Below are positions 24,785 through 58,150 of a stretch of 64,000 nucleotides of DNA, one piece after another; the stretch's first letter is position 1; every line of letters starts with the position of its first letter. The stretch spans positions 24,799,648 to 24,863,647 of the forward strand of contig CM074189.1 in assembly GCA_037179385.1 (NCBI GenBank), given 5' to 3'. The notes below the pieces were generated by a model. That model was given only the letters and a program-made list of their open reading frames with translations. It did no database searches and was not told where the DNA came from. The translations under genes were made by a program, and so were the position numbers. The stretch is from Holothuria scabra (Eukaryota; Echinodermata; Holothuroidea; Aspidochirotida; Holothuriidae).

Positions 24785-24790
24785 TTTATT
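24785..24790 (-). terminator. Candidate polyadenylation signal of GCLC copy B
   Basis: TTTATT on the plus strand reads AATAAA on the gene strand, 62 bases after the TAG. Position fits a short 3' UTR, but the hexamer is common in AT-rich DNA, so this is tentative. Confidence 0.4.
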
Positions 24791-24851
24791 ATTATTGCAT
24801 CCAAGCTCTTCCCATTCAATTTTAAAAACGTTGACAAGCAGGTAGTCTAGT

Positions 24852-45987
<21,136 letters not shown>

Positions 45988-46100
45988 CTGTAAGAAAAAT
46001 GTGTTCTTTTACACGGATTGAAAACATTTAAAATCAAACCAAGATTACGAAAGAAATTGGTAAATTAGTGAACGAGAATTGAAAGGCGTTGTTCCTGTGA

Positions 46101-46123
46101 AAATTGAAAACATTTTGAGACGA

Positions 46124-46155
<32 letters not shown>

Positions 46156-46178
46156 TCGTCTCAAAATGTTTTCAATTT
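46101..46178. repeat. Perfect 26-bp inverted repeat around a TA core
   Basis: The left arm AAATTGAAAACATTTTGAGA-CGAATA (46,101-46,126) is repeated exactly inverted at 46,153-46,178, with a (TA)n loop between. The whole can extrude as a long hairpin. It lies 114 bases upstream of GCLC copy B exon 1. Confidence 0.95.
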
Positions 46179-46189
46179 TTTTTTCAATT

Positions 46190-46290
<101 letters not shown>

Positions 46291-46508
46291 CCTCAGCCCT
46301 CACCCCAACCCTTTGGGACCTGCAACTGCACGGTAATAGCTGACTGTCCCTTTCGAAGAGAGTGCTTGGTCATCTGTTATTTAAAAGGCTACAGTAACGA
46401 GCGGGGCTACTTTTGAGCAGTACGTAGGGCTGTAGGCGCTGATTTTAAAGCGCGCTATAACAATCACACCAAATCGTTCCGACACAGACGTTACGCCAAT
46501 GACACCGA

Positions 46509-47292
46509 TGTAGTGTAAATTCTAGAAAAGGCAAGAACTAGATTTGTATTCTTTAAGAAGTATACCTGAACCATTTAGCAAAGTCTAGAATTTTCTTATA
46601 GTTTCTGGAAGAAGGTGGAATGTTCTAGATTTCCTTTACATAGTGCTTCATGTTGGTAACTTGTGGGTCCTTCAGGAGTTTTCTGGAATGTTCCTATAGT
46701 AGTAAGATCTCAATTGTTCTAGAACCTTCTGTAATGTTCTTAAATTTTATGATATATATTTAAGAGCCTCCCAGCCTCTGGGTCAGATGGCTACAAGTTG
46801 TCAAAGAGAAAGTGTCTAAGCAGTGATTTGCTGATTGTGTGCTGTACCAGAGGATTTGAGGAGGCATTATGCTTTGTACAAGAAAAGAAAATTAAGAAAA
46901 TTAAAAGGAAGAAGGGGAAAGAGTTGAAAGTTTGAAGTTGAAGTTTCAGCTGAGGTTTAAGTGAAGCATTACTTCAACAAGGAGTCTACAGAAGTGCCTA
47001 TACGTATTGTCAAGTGCCTAGAAATTGTGTGAGTGGACTCTACGTAAAAAAGGGACTTGGAAGTGTAAGTAGGAGAGCTTTGTATGCTTATCGCTACTGT
47101 AATTTCCATGGGAAATAAGTATCTACCGTAGGGAATAGATCTCCTGTGGACTGCATTTTTGAGATAGCAGTTGTCAACTACTTGTGAGCGTATGTATGCT
47201 TGTTAGACTCCTGTTGAAAAGAGAAATAAAGCAGAAGACGTTGACTTGTCACAAAGACTTTGTCTGCTCATTTTTTGGTTTCGGCCATTACA
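46509..47292 (+). mobile_element. Solo LTR, 784 bp
   Basis: Begins TGTAGTG and ends TTACA, with near-identical 5-bp flanks ACCGA (46,504-46,508) and TCCGA (47,293-47,297). It has LTR order on the plus strand: a promoter zone rich in TTCTAGAA and GAA/TTC blocks (46,520-46,745), a TATA-like TATATATTTAAG near 46,750, a purine-rich stretch, then AATAAAG at 47,224 and a short T/G-rich end reading TTTGGTTTCGGCCATTACA. No internal retroelement region adjoins it, so it is a solo LTR, probably of a Ty3/gypsy-type element. It lies just upstream of GCLC copy B exon 1 in antisense orientation. Confidence 0.6.
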
Positions 47293-47590
47293 TCCGATAG
47301 TGTCTAAATATATTTCGAAAGTTAAGGATAAAAACCAATGATTTTCTAACCACTGGGAGATACTCTCGCATTCAAACACACACACATCCGACCTCTGCAA
47401 CTTGTGTATAGAAGAGAAAACCGTGATTTTACTCTCTACCAACAAACAAAATAAAAGATCTGAACTTATCTTCACTAACCGTCTCGGTCCAAAGCCCCCA
47501 GATCTGTCCAAACAGAAATTTTAATTAGAAGAGTAGTTTGCACACGCGTGAAACACTGTGTAGGAAAGAGTATGTAATTCGTGCATAACA

Positions 47591-47700
<110 letters not shown>

Positions 47701-48091
47701 TCACCGCTTTGAATCAGCTTTACTCCTTTAAAACTTACCCGTTCGTGCTCGTTTTTTACCTTGTAGGCCTTATTTTTTTGGGCCGGTCCTAGTTTTTGTC
47801 TATTTTTTTCCCCCTTTTTTCCCACGATGTTCGATTTTTACAGGCACTTTTTCATCCAGGACGCTCTTTTTTTATTTGTGTCTTATCCTTCGAACTCATG
47901 TTTCCTGACTATCACTTTCGTCTGGTCCTGTTTTTACAGCGATCGCTTCGGATTTGATGTTTGTCGTGTCCATTTGTTACTGTTAGTTGCTCAGTTTGGT
48001 TTCTGCCACCTGACGGAAGGTTTATACCCGAAACGTCGTGGAGTTTTCCGCAAACTTTTAAATACTTTTTACTTATTCTTTTCGACCTATG
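47701..48091 (+). mobile_element. Probable 3' fragment of a Penelope-like or related retroelement
   Basis: Non-coding, T-rich segment between two (TA)n tracts, containing CTGACGGAAGGTTTATACCC and CGAAACGTCG, a motif style common in the 3' UTR of Penelope-like elements of aquatic animals. The same (TA)n-bounded setting is seen for the larger Penelope element at 36,021. Assignment rests on motif recollection and context only. Confidence 0.4.
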
Positions 48092-48132
48092 TATACATAT
48101 ATATTTATATATATATATATATATTTATAATA
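48091..48132. repeat. (TA)n microsatellite
   Basis: Short TA tract on the 3' side of the possible Penelope-like fragment. Confidence 0.95.
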
Positions 48133-48195
48133 TTGTGTGATAACACGAACTACGCATCTAAATTATGAAAACATTTTATCTCTCGGGTCGAAGAT

Positions 48196-48660
48196 TTAAA
48201 ATGGTGTTTTATGTTGAATGCATTGAATATTATCAGTTGACACTGTCCATAAGGCTCTATTAAAGGCAAAATTGGTCATAGCTAGCTGGTCAATCTGTGA
48301 AACACAAAAAGGGCAAAATATTACCGGACAAGGAATAATCCACTGTTCGTGATTTCTAGGTTCAAGGTGCATCCTGACCTTCATACATTTATTTGAAGTT
48401 CCACTTTTACTTTCAATTAGTTCCCATTCTGCATTTTGCAGTGTTTCAAAAAAGGCCAATAAATTTACAAAGAATTTAAATGTAAAAACTTTACTCACTT
48501 AGAAGGAAGCCTGGATCCTGCCATATCCTGCAAGATTAACGAGTGCTCCTTTCGTGGTGATAAAATGGAGCTCTGCTTTCTCGACCAGTCTCTCAATGGC
48601 TTGTGCCATCAAATCAAAGGAAGTGCATGAAGGAAACCGGACAGACTTAATGGTACGCTA
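48196..48660 (-). other. Unassigned open stretches upstream of GCLC copy B
   Basis: Two adjoining minus-strand open stretches: one with LMAQAIERLVEKAELHFITT and GYGRIQASF, ending at a stop that overlaps a strong GTGAGT donor-like site (48,502-48,497), and one of 100 codons after it. Neither was recognised and neither resembles GCLC. They could be exons of another gene or chance. Confidence 0.2.
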
Positions 48661-49721
48661 GTCAATGACCAAAATCACCTGGTATACGTTCTACATGCAA
48701 ATTAGAAAGGGGTTTCATTGAACTTTTACATTCCTTGCCGAAGGCAGGCTACGAATCCATGCAATATCAATGAGACATATCCATGGGACTGTGTGTCCAT
48801 GGTATCTGTATCCTCAATTGTAGACTTCAAGGATGGTTTTGTACTAGCATGTTAAAACTACTTAAAATGACATTGCGGTTATTTTCACTACATGCAGGAA
48901 ATCTTTATACATTGTAAAAAAAGGTCCATTTACTAGAAAAGGGATTTGCTTTGTTCTATATTCACGATCGTAAGTTTCGTGGTCCCTTTCATATTTACAG
49001 CCTAATTCATTTGTGTCGTTCGGTCAGGTGAAAAGTTCATTATTAGTCAAAGAAACCTGAACTTGTAATTAGGCTGTTGTATATAAAGAGTCTTCTGGTT
49101 AGACCAGAAAAAGAACAATAGAATTTCAGGTTTCCAATATTCTTGGTTACATTAATCTTATAACGTACTATGATTTCTCTTCGGTTACCTAAAATAATAT
49201 AGTAAAGGAAAAAAATCGTTACATCGGTTTGTTCCTTGTGCTATATACAATACTAAAAAAAAGCCAAAGCCTATCAAGGATTTGACGAATAAAATGTATT
49301 CCTTTATTTGAAGTATCTGTGTGTACATGCTATGAACATTGAGTGCGGTGTTAGATATTGAGACATGTACCACCTTCTTTGTTCCAGGAACATATCTAAA
49401 ACAATGAAGGCGTGATGCTACTTTTAACATGCACTTTCATTTGAAAAGAGGTAGTGAATTGAAATAGAATGTCATGTATGTCATTGAATCACTAGATTTA
49501 AAGGTGTTTTGATTTGTATCTTTGTGTGAAATCCCAACTAGCTTATTGAACCAGTTTACAGACCTACTTTCATGAATAAGAACGAACTTGCTTCAGTGCA
49601 TTTAAGTAACACCATTCCAGTCACATTTAGTTAACAAATACCTTTCGTGCTATATCACAACCTATCCAACTTCCAAGATATCGGTCAAAAGTGTGTTTAT
49701 ACTGTAAAAAAAAATTAAAGC

Positions 49722-49870
49722 GGGTGAGCCAGTGGGCTCGCCTTCCAACATAAGAGAGAAAAAGTGCCATTCTGTTTTGATAGATGTTTATTTTCCATCA
49801 GCCGGGAGATCGACTCCTGTCCAGGTCATGCCGAAGACTTTAAAAATGGAACCTACTGTTTTTGTAAATT
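49722..49870 (+). mobile_element. Decayed copy of the tRNA-derived SINE (core)
   Basis: GTGAGCCAGTGGGCTCG followed by GCCGGGAGATCGACTCCTG, CCAGGTCATGCC and TTTAAAAATGGAACCTACTG resemble the core and 3' flank of the element at 3,911. Two short open frames here overlap it and are treated as chance. Confidence 0.45.
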
Positions 49871-52403
49871 TAACGGTAAGTGGTGTCGCTCATTGTGCAA
49901 AAGCAAAGGCGGTTGCATTAGTGAAACCGTTTTTGGTTGGACTTCAATCAAAAGTAAATTAAAAAACATTGATTGGATGCTGTTATCCATCTTTTATATT
50001 TCTGTTAAGCGTTACTTTTGTAACTTTTGTTATTTATTTTGGGGTATTATGTTACATTCACCTTTTTTAAGAGCATCTGACCGGAATTTTCATCTCATCG
50101 AAATATTATTTTTTCATGTCAATTGGTGACGAAAAAACTCTAGAAGGTTGCTTGAGGTACAATTTAAAAATACTCGTTATATCGTACTCCATAAAAAGGA
50201 CAGCATAAAACTTTGGACAGTTTATTATTATGCTCTGGTAAGTTTTTTGCATACTCTTCATATCATTTATCTTATCACATCTTATGCTACTCTATTTACA
50301 ACAAACATCAAAACGGATTGGGTATTGCTCCATCTTCTAAGGAATGAAATTGATCCTCGTTCTGACCAAATTTGTCTTTATTCCGATACTTTATATTCTT
50401 TCCCAGATAAATCTCTACCTAAACATTCTAGGCCTATTCGTAATTGTTCATACAAGATATTCTCAACATATCCTGTAAATGGCCAATGAAATTGTGAGTG
50501 TTCAGTGTAATGAAAAAATATTTTTTCAATATAACTGCAAAGGATATTTTCAATTAATTCAGTAGTTATTTCTTATTCTTTTTACGAGGAGCGTAGATCT
50601 GGCTTGTGGATGGAAGGGGAAAAGTTTCCAATAGTCGGAAATTCAGATTGTTTCCGTGACGGAACTCCGTCAATGAGCAATCTATACACTTAAAGCCTAT
50701 ACAGAAACCGAAAAACAAATTTAAACAAAAAACCTCATCCCCCCCCCCCAAATAAAAGACGCATACATTCTCACACGAGACTCGCATGATAACAAAACAT
50801 AGTAGGTGCATTAAAAATGCAATATAATTGCTTCAGAATGGGCTCACGTTGAAGCCCTAAAGTTTTCTGTAGACCTCAATATTACATTTTGTTTGTTCAA
50901 TCTGTTTTCAAATCAACCCGAATTATTAATTATTTGGAGGCGAAACAATTTTTGGACCCAATATTTTCTCTAGTGGAGCTGTTCCCCCTGCGTCTCCCCC
51001 AGGACCGACCCGCCTGCTGTTAACTCTCACTCCTTACTGGTATCGTCTTCTTCCTCAAAACACCCCGCAAATGAATAAGATAAATAAAACAGCGATAGTT
51101 CTCAACCGGGCGACGGCTGGAGACGGAATGATACAACCTTGTCTACAGCCATTTATAATAGTACGTCTAATACGGCGTTTTCCTGACACATCCTTTGTAG
51201 ACTTAGTATGTATTTTCCAAACATGATCAAGTACATTACGTTTTCGTTTTTCGTTTTCCTAGTTAGCACCATAGAGTCTCAATTATTGTTTAGATCTTCG
51301 CGTGCTCAGCGCGCTTCAGTGTATTCGATCTACAAATCACCAAAATCAATAACATCACAAATAAATCTAAATTGTTCATAAGCTTTATTACGTTGATTTT
51401 TCGTTCACATAGTCTGATCAGGGAGATGTTATTTGCTCTCTTTCTGATGGACGTCATAATAAAGGAGTTCAATATTCAAGATTGCAAAGCGGCACGAGAT
51501 TTTTTGCCATCTCTCAGTCTGTAAAGTCATAAGTTCCATTTTCAAAATGGGTTTTCTACCTCTCTCTGGAAAGATAGAGGCAGAAAAACCATTGGCGAAA
51601 CTTGTCGCCTTTTTGAACGAGATTATGGCCCGATGCGATATGTTCGTATCTGTTCGAAAAAGACCGAATACTTGTGACAAGTTCGTCAAGAAGTAGGGGG
51701 TATTTTCAAAAATGGCATTCTCTCAGGAAAAAACAGACTCCTTTTCGCAGGCACGGAAATTACCTGGAATGAATGATTAAACTATATGTCCAACGTGTGA
51801 CAAATAGTCCCGAGTAAAATGGCAAAAGTGACACGCTCTCTTGGTATTGTCGAAAACAGACAGCGAGATGACATGGGTTTTAAAATCTATTTTGAAATTT
51901 CAACTAGCTCTACGTTTAATGGATACTGGAATATTTATAGTATGAAGGCAGCAAATTCACCTTGTATCTGTAAAAGTTCATCATTCTTAAGGAAGGTGAA
52001 GATGCCTTCATTCGGAATTTGTGTACAACTTTTGTTTCGGAAAAAATATGGTTCCTACTGCTTCATTAGGGTAAGCGTGTAACACAGTCCCATTGATTGC
52101 CACTTATGATCATGATTGACTGCATGAAAAACTAGGCTCTCAGACACTTGCCTGAATAGGCTTTCAAAAGGTACAGTTTCCTACTCTGTCCCTCAGAAGT
52201 ACCTGAGCTTGTGGGGTTCGCGGTCAAATGAATGGGTGCAAAGAGGGAGATTGGGCCATGCTCCGCTAAAATGTGACAGTTTTAGTTTTAAATGTGCCTA
52301 AAATATCTCAACACAAACTTTATAATAAAGAAAGTTTATAGGGCACCAGATAACATGTAAAGACACCTAAATCTACAATAATTTTCCGAGAAGTGCAATC
52401 ACT

Positions 52404-52790
52404 ATGATTGATATATCTCAGGAGTTGACTGCCTTCCAAATTTTCACAAGATCTGAATTTCAAGCAGAGATATTAACTTTATCTTCAAACCATTTTAGTA
52501 TTAAACAATGTGGAAGGTTTATAATAACGCAGAAAACCTCTTGGCCAGTCCGAATTCTTTTAAAACAATTGAAGAAAAAGCAAACAGAAATAAAATTTAA
52601 ATTTGAAGATTCCGAACTATTTATTTTGACAGTCTATAAAAAAAATGATTCTTCCGCCTCACTTCATAGGTTGGTAACAATTCAGCCGAAGTTTAAGGCT
52701 TTTGCATGCTTAAATATTGAGGGGAAAATTAAATATTTTGATTATTGCTCGAGCGAAAATTGCAGAAAGATGTTTTCAATTATCGGATAA
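52404..52790 (+). CDS. Hypothetical 128-codon open frame
   Basis: A mixed polar and hydrophobic sequence without low complexity: MIDISQELTAFQIFTRSEF at the start, then a Lys-rich LLKQLKKKQTEIKFKFED and a Cys-bearing end. No family recognised. It lies outside the recognised transposons. Could be an exon, a decayed insertion or chance. Confidence 0.2.
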   Translation: MIDISQELTAFQIFTRSEFQAEILTLSSNHFSIKQCGRFIITQKTSWPVRILLKQLKKKQTEIKFKFEDSELFILTVYKKNDSSASLHRLVTIQPKFKAFACLNIEGKIKYFDYCSSENCRKMFSIIG

Positions 52791-53137
52791 CGTTGGCAGA
52801 CAAGGGGTTATAGGGGAGGGGAATATCTCTAGATGTAACCTCCTTTTTATTATTTTATTAAGTGTTCGTACATTCCACCACTGGTCTGGTGGCGCGTGCA
52901 TTTAAGAAACCATTTCGGTAACTCGTTTTGGTGGTAATGCACATGCGCATAACGTCAACATCGCCAGGATAAACAAAACTTCCCTGCACCTGTAACGTGT
53001 AATCCAAAATTTGAGTTAAGATGAAAATGTCGTGAATTCATTCTTTCTAAATTAATCCAAAATATAAAACAGTGTATTGTGTCTAAATTGGCTTTTTTGG
53101 TGTTCAGTATAAAATTGAATTTTAATTTGCCCTACAG

Positions 53138-55849
53138 CAGGGCTGTAGGACTCGAGTCCGGACTCGATGTCGAGTCCAGACTTAAGTCCACTTTTTTGGA
53201 CTTGGACTTCGACTTGGACTCGGGGTCTCTGGACTTGGACTCAGGCTCTCTGGACTTGGACTTTGGCTTGGACACGAAGTCGAGTACTTTAAGTCCGGCA
53301 CCCATTTTCTCAGATTCTTTCTTTACAATTTCATGATCGATCCACTAATAACCCCAGCACTTAACAAATACTTGGGCTTTATTTTCCTTAATATAGGATA
53401 CAGGACTTTATTGGCCTGCATATCTTTATGTAACTTGATCATTTTCAAGTGTCACATGCCAGTTGTTGACATAATTCGCATGAAGTTAATTGTTTTTTGC
53501 TTAATATAATGTAAACAGTGTTCAACATAAAACAGCTGCAACATGGTACTCTTCTTTGAGTGCCATGCTCTGGAACAGAACCCTAAACTTTTCCTTGCCC
53601 CTCAAAAATTTCACAGATCAGAGGCCGCGGAGCCAGTTTTGAAGCGCTGGAGCTATACATCAAGGCGGCCCAATATGTCCAATAAAAAATGCAATTTAAG
53701 GCGGCCCAAAGTGCAGTTTAAGTCGGCCCAAAGTGCCCACAGCAAAAAAATTGGGGAGGCTAAAGCCCCTAGCCCCCCCCCCGTCTCCGCGGTCCCTGCA
53801 AATGCCATAAAAATGCTAGGAAAGGCATATGATACTCCTAAGAATAGTTTAAAAACAACAATGAACATGGTCTGGCTGTGCCTTGTGCCTTGCAGCATTA
53901 TCAGTAAATCTTCTGAAATCCTTTTCTTTGTTGTTATGGATTCCAAAGATGGGTCTGTATACTTTTTGCATCCTGTTCCTTTTTTTCTTCATACAAATTC
54001 TACAAAAAGTTTGCAAGGGTTTCACTGCTGCTCATCTAACTGCTACTTCTGCAAAGGAAATTATTGCATTTGTTAATTATTTTGAGATACTGTAACTTAG
54101 GTCTTTAAATAACCTGCCAATTGGCTTCTGCTGAATCTTTATACGAAGTTTGCAATACTAACAATGTAAGTCAGGTACATACACAACAATATAGAGCTTT
54201 AATTTTACAACATATAAGGCAAAAGCAGTCACCCCAACTTGAAGTAGTGTATACTGTCCTGTTTCATGAGACTGGCTCTTTGGAGTTATATGTTACAATA
54301 TTTTTTGTACTAAAATGTGAAATTTAGTAAGAGTAACTGCTGAGTTTACCTTAAGTATGCAACATGGAGTGGGTCCTAAAATGTTATAAAAGAGAATTAT
54401 TGTGACATTTTAGCTGTTGTTTCAAAATAATATTTGCTATAGTCCTCTATAGTGCACTTGCCCTTTATTTCTGGAACATTGTTTACCATAACAGTTTGGT
54501 GAAGGTTTATAATCATGGGGCGATGCATTATGTGGGGTCATGGAGTGGCAGAGTGGTCAGGTGGTCTAGCTGTTCCATAGCTGCTGTGTACCAATACCGT
54601 GTTGCACATGCATGTGCATAATCACATGGAGTCCTCCTGCTCAATGTATGTGGCTTTTTCTACGGTAGTCCGACTTTCCCCCTCCTACTTGGAAATCAAC
54701 ATGCTTCTAAAATGAGTTGCCCATCTACACGAAGTTAGTTGCGCACTGGACTGAAGCACCTTTGGGTGGGCCAGTTAACTAGGCAACTTTGGGCTTTTGC
54801 ATCATGTGGTGATCAATAAGGAGAGTTTGTAGATAAAGGCCTAGGCCTACAGGCCTACGTGAACTGATTATCAATGTCACAAAATTAACCATCCAACTTC
54901 AAAGACATTCTTTACATAAATCTAACCCATTTCAAACAAATGTTAGACCTGTATGATCTGAATAAGTAATGTCGACCTTAGTCCTAGGCCTTTTGCATTA
55001 CACAGTTACAATGCTTCTTAGATGCAGGTCACAGTATAGGGGGCACAACCCCCCAAAAATAATAAATTACTGTGGTAGGTATAGCAATTACAGTTATGCT
55101 CAAGAGAGTTTGTACAGGTGGCACTGGTTCTGCGAGAAAATTGTGTGAGATCTATTGACAAGGGTGCCAAACAGTATACACTGTATTTTTAACATACCTT
55201 TGATTGACCGGGAAGTTATGCATATTCGAATTTAGCCAACTTGCCTTTGTGGCTGTGTTCATTGTCTGTTTATTTGGTTGGGTTCTAATGGGACCATCAT
55301 ATCTTCTAGAGCCACTAACACTCTTGAACCGGCTGCCAAACCAACGCAATTGTACATAGGCCTAATATGTTATTACATATCTAAATTACTACTAATTGGC
55401 TGATTTTAAGTGAAAAATATGAGCTACTGTTTACTTAGTATGTAAGAGAGGCACAATTTTCATTTAGCCGTATAAGTGGACTCAAAGTGGACTCAGCTGC
55501 ATGGCCGCTTCGATTTCAGGTCCAGTTGCAGCCCATTCTCGACCAGTTCCAATTTCAGGACCATTCCAGGCCAATTCTAAGTATAGGAAAAACCAGATTG
55601 AATCAGGAATTGAGTCCAAGTTTGTCCCTGTTCATGCAGCTATAGCCCCCATGGGACTAGATCTTTACCAGAAAATACTGTTGTTGTTTTACTACTTTTG
55701 GACTTGGACTCGGACTTGGACTCGAGAGCACTGGACTCGGACTTGGACTTGGACTCGAGCCCCTTGGACTTGGACTTAGACTCGGACTTGAGCTTTTGGA
55801 CTTGGACTCGGACTTGGACTCGAGCTTGTTGGACTCGACTGCAGCCCTT
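53138..55849. mobile_element. hAT-like element, 2.7 kb, with GGACTTGGACTC arrays at both ends
   Basis: Flanked by the perfect 8-bp repeat CCCTACAG (53,130-53,137 and 55,850-55,857). The left end is CAGGGCTGTAGGACTCGAG; the right end read inwards is AAGGGCTGCAGTCGAG. Both subterminal zones are arrays of a 6/12-bp unit, GGACTTGGACTC (53,147-53,300 and 55,697-55,835). It includes a smaller inverted-repeat unit with CCGCGGAG ends (about 53,617-53,797). No transposase recognised. Confidence 0.75.
53617..53797. repeat. Nested short inverted-repeat unit with CCGCGGAG ends
   Basis: The left edge reads CAGAGGCCGCGGAGCCAG and the right edge, inverted, CAGGGACCGCGGAGACGG. Between them is a tandem GCGGCCCAAAGTGC motif and a C run. 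No clear target duplication, so it may be a hAT fragment. Confidence 0.45.
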
Positions 55850-56379
55850 CCCTACAGTAGGACGGGGATCCCGCCTATTTTCGTTTCAGTTAACTCGACG
55901 CTTTGCTGGTGTTATCTGCACGTACTAACGAAGAGAAGGGGATGCCGAAGGCTACGTGCTGAGCAGGGTTATGTCCCCACGCTGTGCCACTAAATCCAAT
56001 GCGACAACAAATTACCGAACTCACTTATTGGAAAAAAATACAACCAGTCGATATTTGGAACCTTAACACCCCTTTCCCTAAACTTGGCGGCCAGGTTTAG
56101 TGCAAAGAAGACGAATTGAATAAGAAAATGCAAAAACCTGGAGAAGGACTACCAACTCCATCCGATTGTGGAGTCTGTTTAAACATGGGAATAATGGGGT
56201 TATCTTTCGTCACATCTACCTCCGGGGCACCCTTGGCTAAGGTTCACCTACATTTGTCCAGCTCAATTCAGCATAGGTTTCCTAAGAAAGCGGACGTTCT
56301 GCGCTTCGGTCCCTTCGGGACTGTCAGGTTTTTGTTTGGTTTTGGTTGTGTGTAAATTGTGTATAGGCTATACTGTGCA

Positions 56380-58150
56380 TGCTGTAAATAAAGACAAATC
56401 CGGAAAGTCAACTTTGATGGTCTGATTTTAGTCAGACATACCTGAGGTTCATAACCTTTGGCCTTCAATTTCCTTTCTTACCTGCATCATGGTAGGTTGT
56501 ACACTAAATTTTATCGTGATTGCATCAATTTCACTGAATATGAGAGTTTCAAATTCATGTGCACAATAAATGAAGAAGATTTAAGGCTGATGGACCCCAT
56601 TAATGACTGCCTGCATTCACTAAACACAACTGCTGATCGGATTCGTGTATAGCAAGCGGCCCCTACCTCTCGTACCCTCTGAATTGGTGGCCCTTCTAGG
56701 CATTTGATGTTGGTGAAGGTGCTTTGGCCTGTTTTCGTGATATTTTGTTTTCTGTTTGTTGCATATTTGACATTTTACAAAGCAGTCAGAATATATTACT
56801 TTCAAATAAATATTCTATGATTTATAATTGTATTGATAACAAACGCCGATAGTATTGAAACCTCACGTCACAAATCACTATTAGTGTATCACTAATAAAA
56901 TCAACCGAAGTGGAACGTTGGAAATGTGATTGTACAGGCTCTTTTCAATCTGTGGAGCCTAATCATTTCTGGTTCAACTGGTTGAACTGGTTGAACTAGT
57001 TGACCTGGTTGAACTGGTTGAACTTGTTGAACTGGTTGAACGGGTTGAGCTTAAAGTTGCCGCTCACGTGACAAATTGTCTTGTTTCGTTTTTTTCGTGG
57101 GTCGTGAATTAGTGAGCATGCACTACACCCAATTGTATTGTATGCAACTATCATTATATATCAGGTTTTTGCTTTAAGTGGCCTCCATTCTTCGGCCTAT
57201 TTAAGCTCATGGGTCAGAAACGAGTCAACTGATATCCATCTCGACTGCTATTCAACTTTCTAATAAGCATATATCCAACTCTGTTACTCCCCGATGCGTC
57301 ACTTGCCTTTCTTTTAGGTACACTTTAACATGAAAATGGCAAATTGGGTATTTGATGCAACCGCGGTGAAAAGCACAGGTTAATTTCTGACTCACATTTA
57401 ATTTTACCCAAACATGAGTTGGATATACAACTCCTGTTATGCTTAAAGTGGGATGGGGCTTGTATGGTTAACATTATCTTTTGTTTTTGCAACCTCGATT
57501 TCAAGGATTATAACATTAGTTTCTGCCTTTGCTTGGGAAGTTTCCATTCAGTCCCCTTGAAAATCATAATCAGTAAGAGATAGCAAAATAGCATTAACAA
57601 AAAAAAATGTCAGCACTTTCCAACTCTCCTCATAATTGCGTTTGAGTAGTCAACAAGTTTATGCAGAAACATTTAAACTTTGAAGAGATATATCCTTCTA
57701 AAAAGGTTAAAGATATCCACATGAAATTCACAAATTTTTCATGGGGAATATCCGTCCGTAACTGATACGTAAAGACAGTACTTTTCGATGATACGCCACG
57801 AAAACTTTCGGACAAAACTAATACACAAATCAATCTGTAGGTTGGACGCTTCCTTTCCAGGTTGTATGCTTTTTAAATTCTGAATTGTGGTTCATTTTAT
57901 AGAGGATCCTGACAGTCAAGTGATGGTCTAAGATTAGAGGACATAAATGGGGTCTATTACATTTAGTATTTCAATTCCCTTGCTTGTCTGTATCATGGAT
58001 AGTTATAAACTTCATTGCATCTTGAAATCCCCATTTTCTTTGAATATGATGAATTAGAGTTAATGTAGGCAATAAATGAAGACGATAGACCCCAACAATT
58101 GCTGCCTACAGTCACTAAATAATTATACCCCCTCCTCTGACATATATGAA
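56380..58150 (+). repeat. Diverged direct repeat pair
   Basis: Segments 56,440-56,650 and 57,960-58,150 share order and sequence: a C-T-rich start, TGCATCATGG versus TGTATCATGG, CTGAATATGA versus TTGAATATGA, CAATAAATGAAGA in both, then GACCCCA and CACTAAA. The first has a short open frame ending RIRV with a stop, broken in the second. Could be a decayed local duplication or two copies of an old repeat. Confidence 0.5.
56971..57050. repeat. 9-bp minisatellite GGTTGAACT
   Basis: About nine tandem units, some changed by one base. GGTTCAACT at its left end is a near-inverse of the unit. Confidence 0.93.

Larger units (their letters stand above)
21830..24851. other. Intergenic between hAT-like element and GCLC copy B end
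   Basis: Apart from the hairpin at 22,068, the MITE at 23,345 and the probable 3' UTR of copy B, nothing recognisable. A few TTAGGG-like steps near 23,822 are too few to be telomeric. Confidence 0.5.
48661..53129. other. Intergenic, few recognisable features
   Basis: Contains the decayed SINE core at 49,722 and the unassigned 128-codon frame at 52,404. Several other short open frames (for example 51,547-51,696 and 51,819-52,082 on the plus strand, the latter ending near a GGGTAAGC donor-like site) have no family match. Confidence 0.45.

Noticed and set aside
49086..49112. microRNA-like hairpin
   Set aside because: The inverted repeat TCTGG-TTAGA-CCAGA is too short for a precursor.
49764..50489. 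Two adjacent plus-strand open frames, one Cys-rich
   Set aside because: The first overlaps a decayed SINE core and the second lacks any recognisable family; both fit chance frames in AT-rich DNA.
53543..54076. 177-codon plus-strand protein
   Set aside because: Spans a nested inverted-repeat unit and a C run inside the hAT-like element; composition is repeat-driven and not transposase-like.
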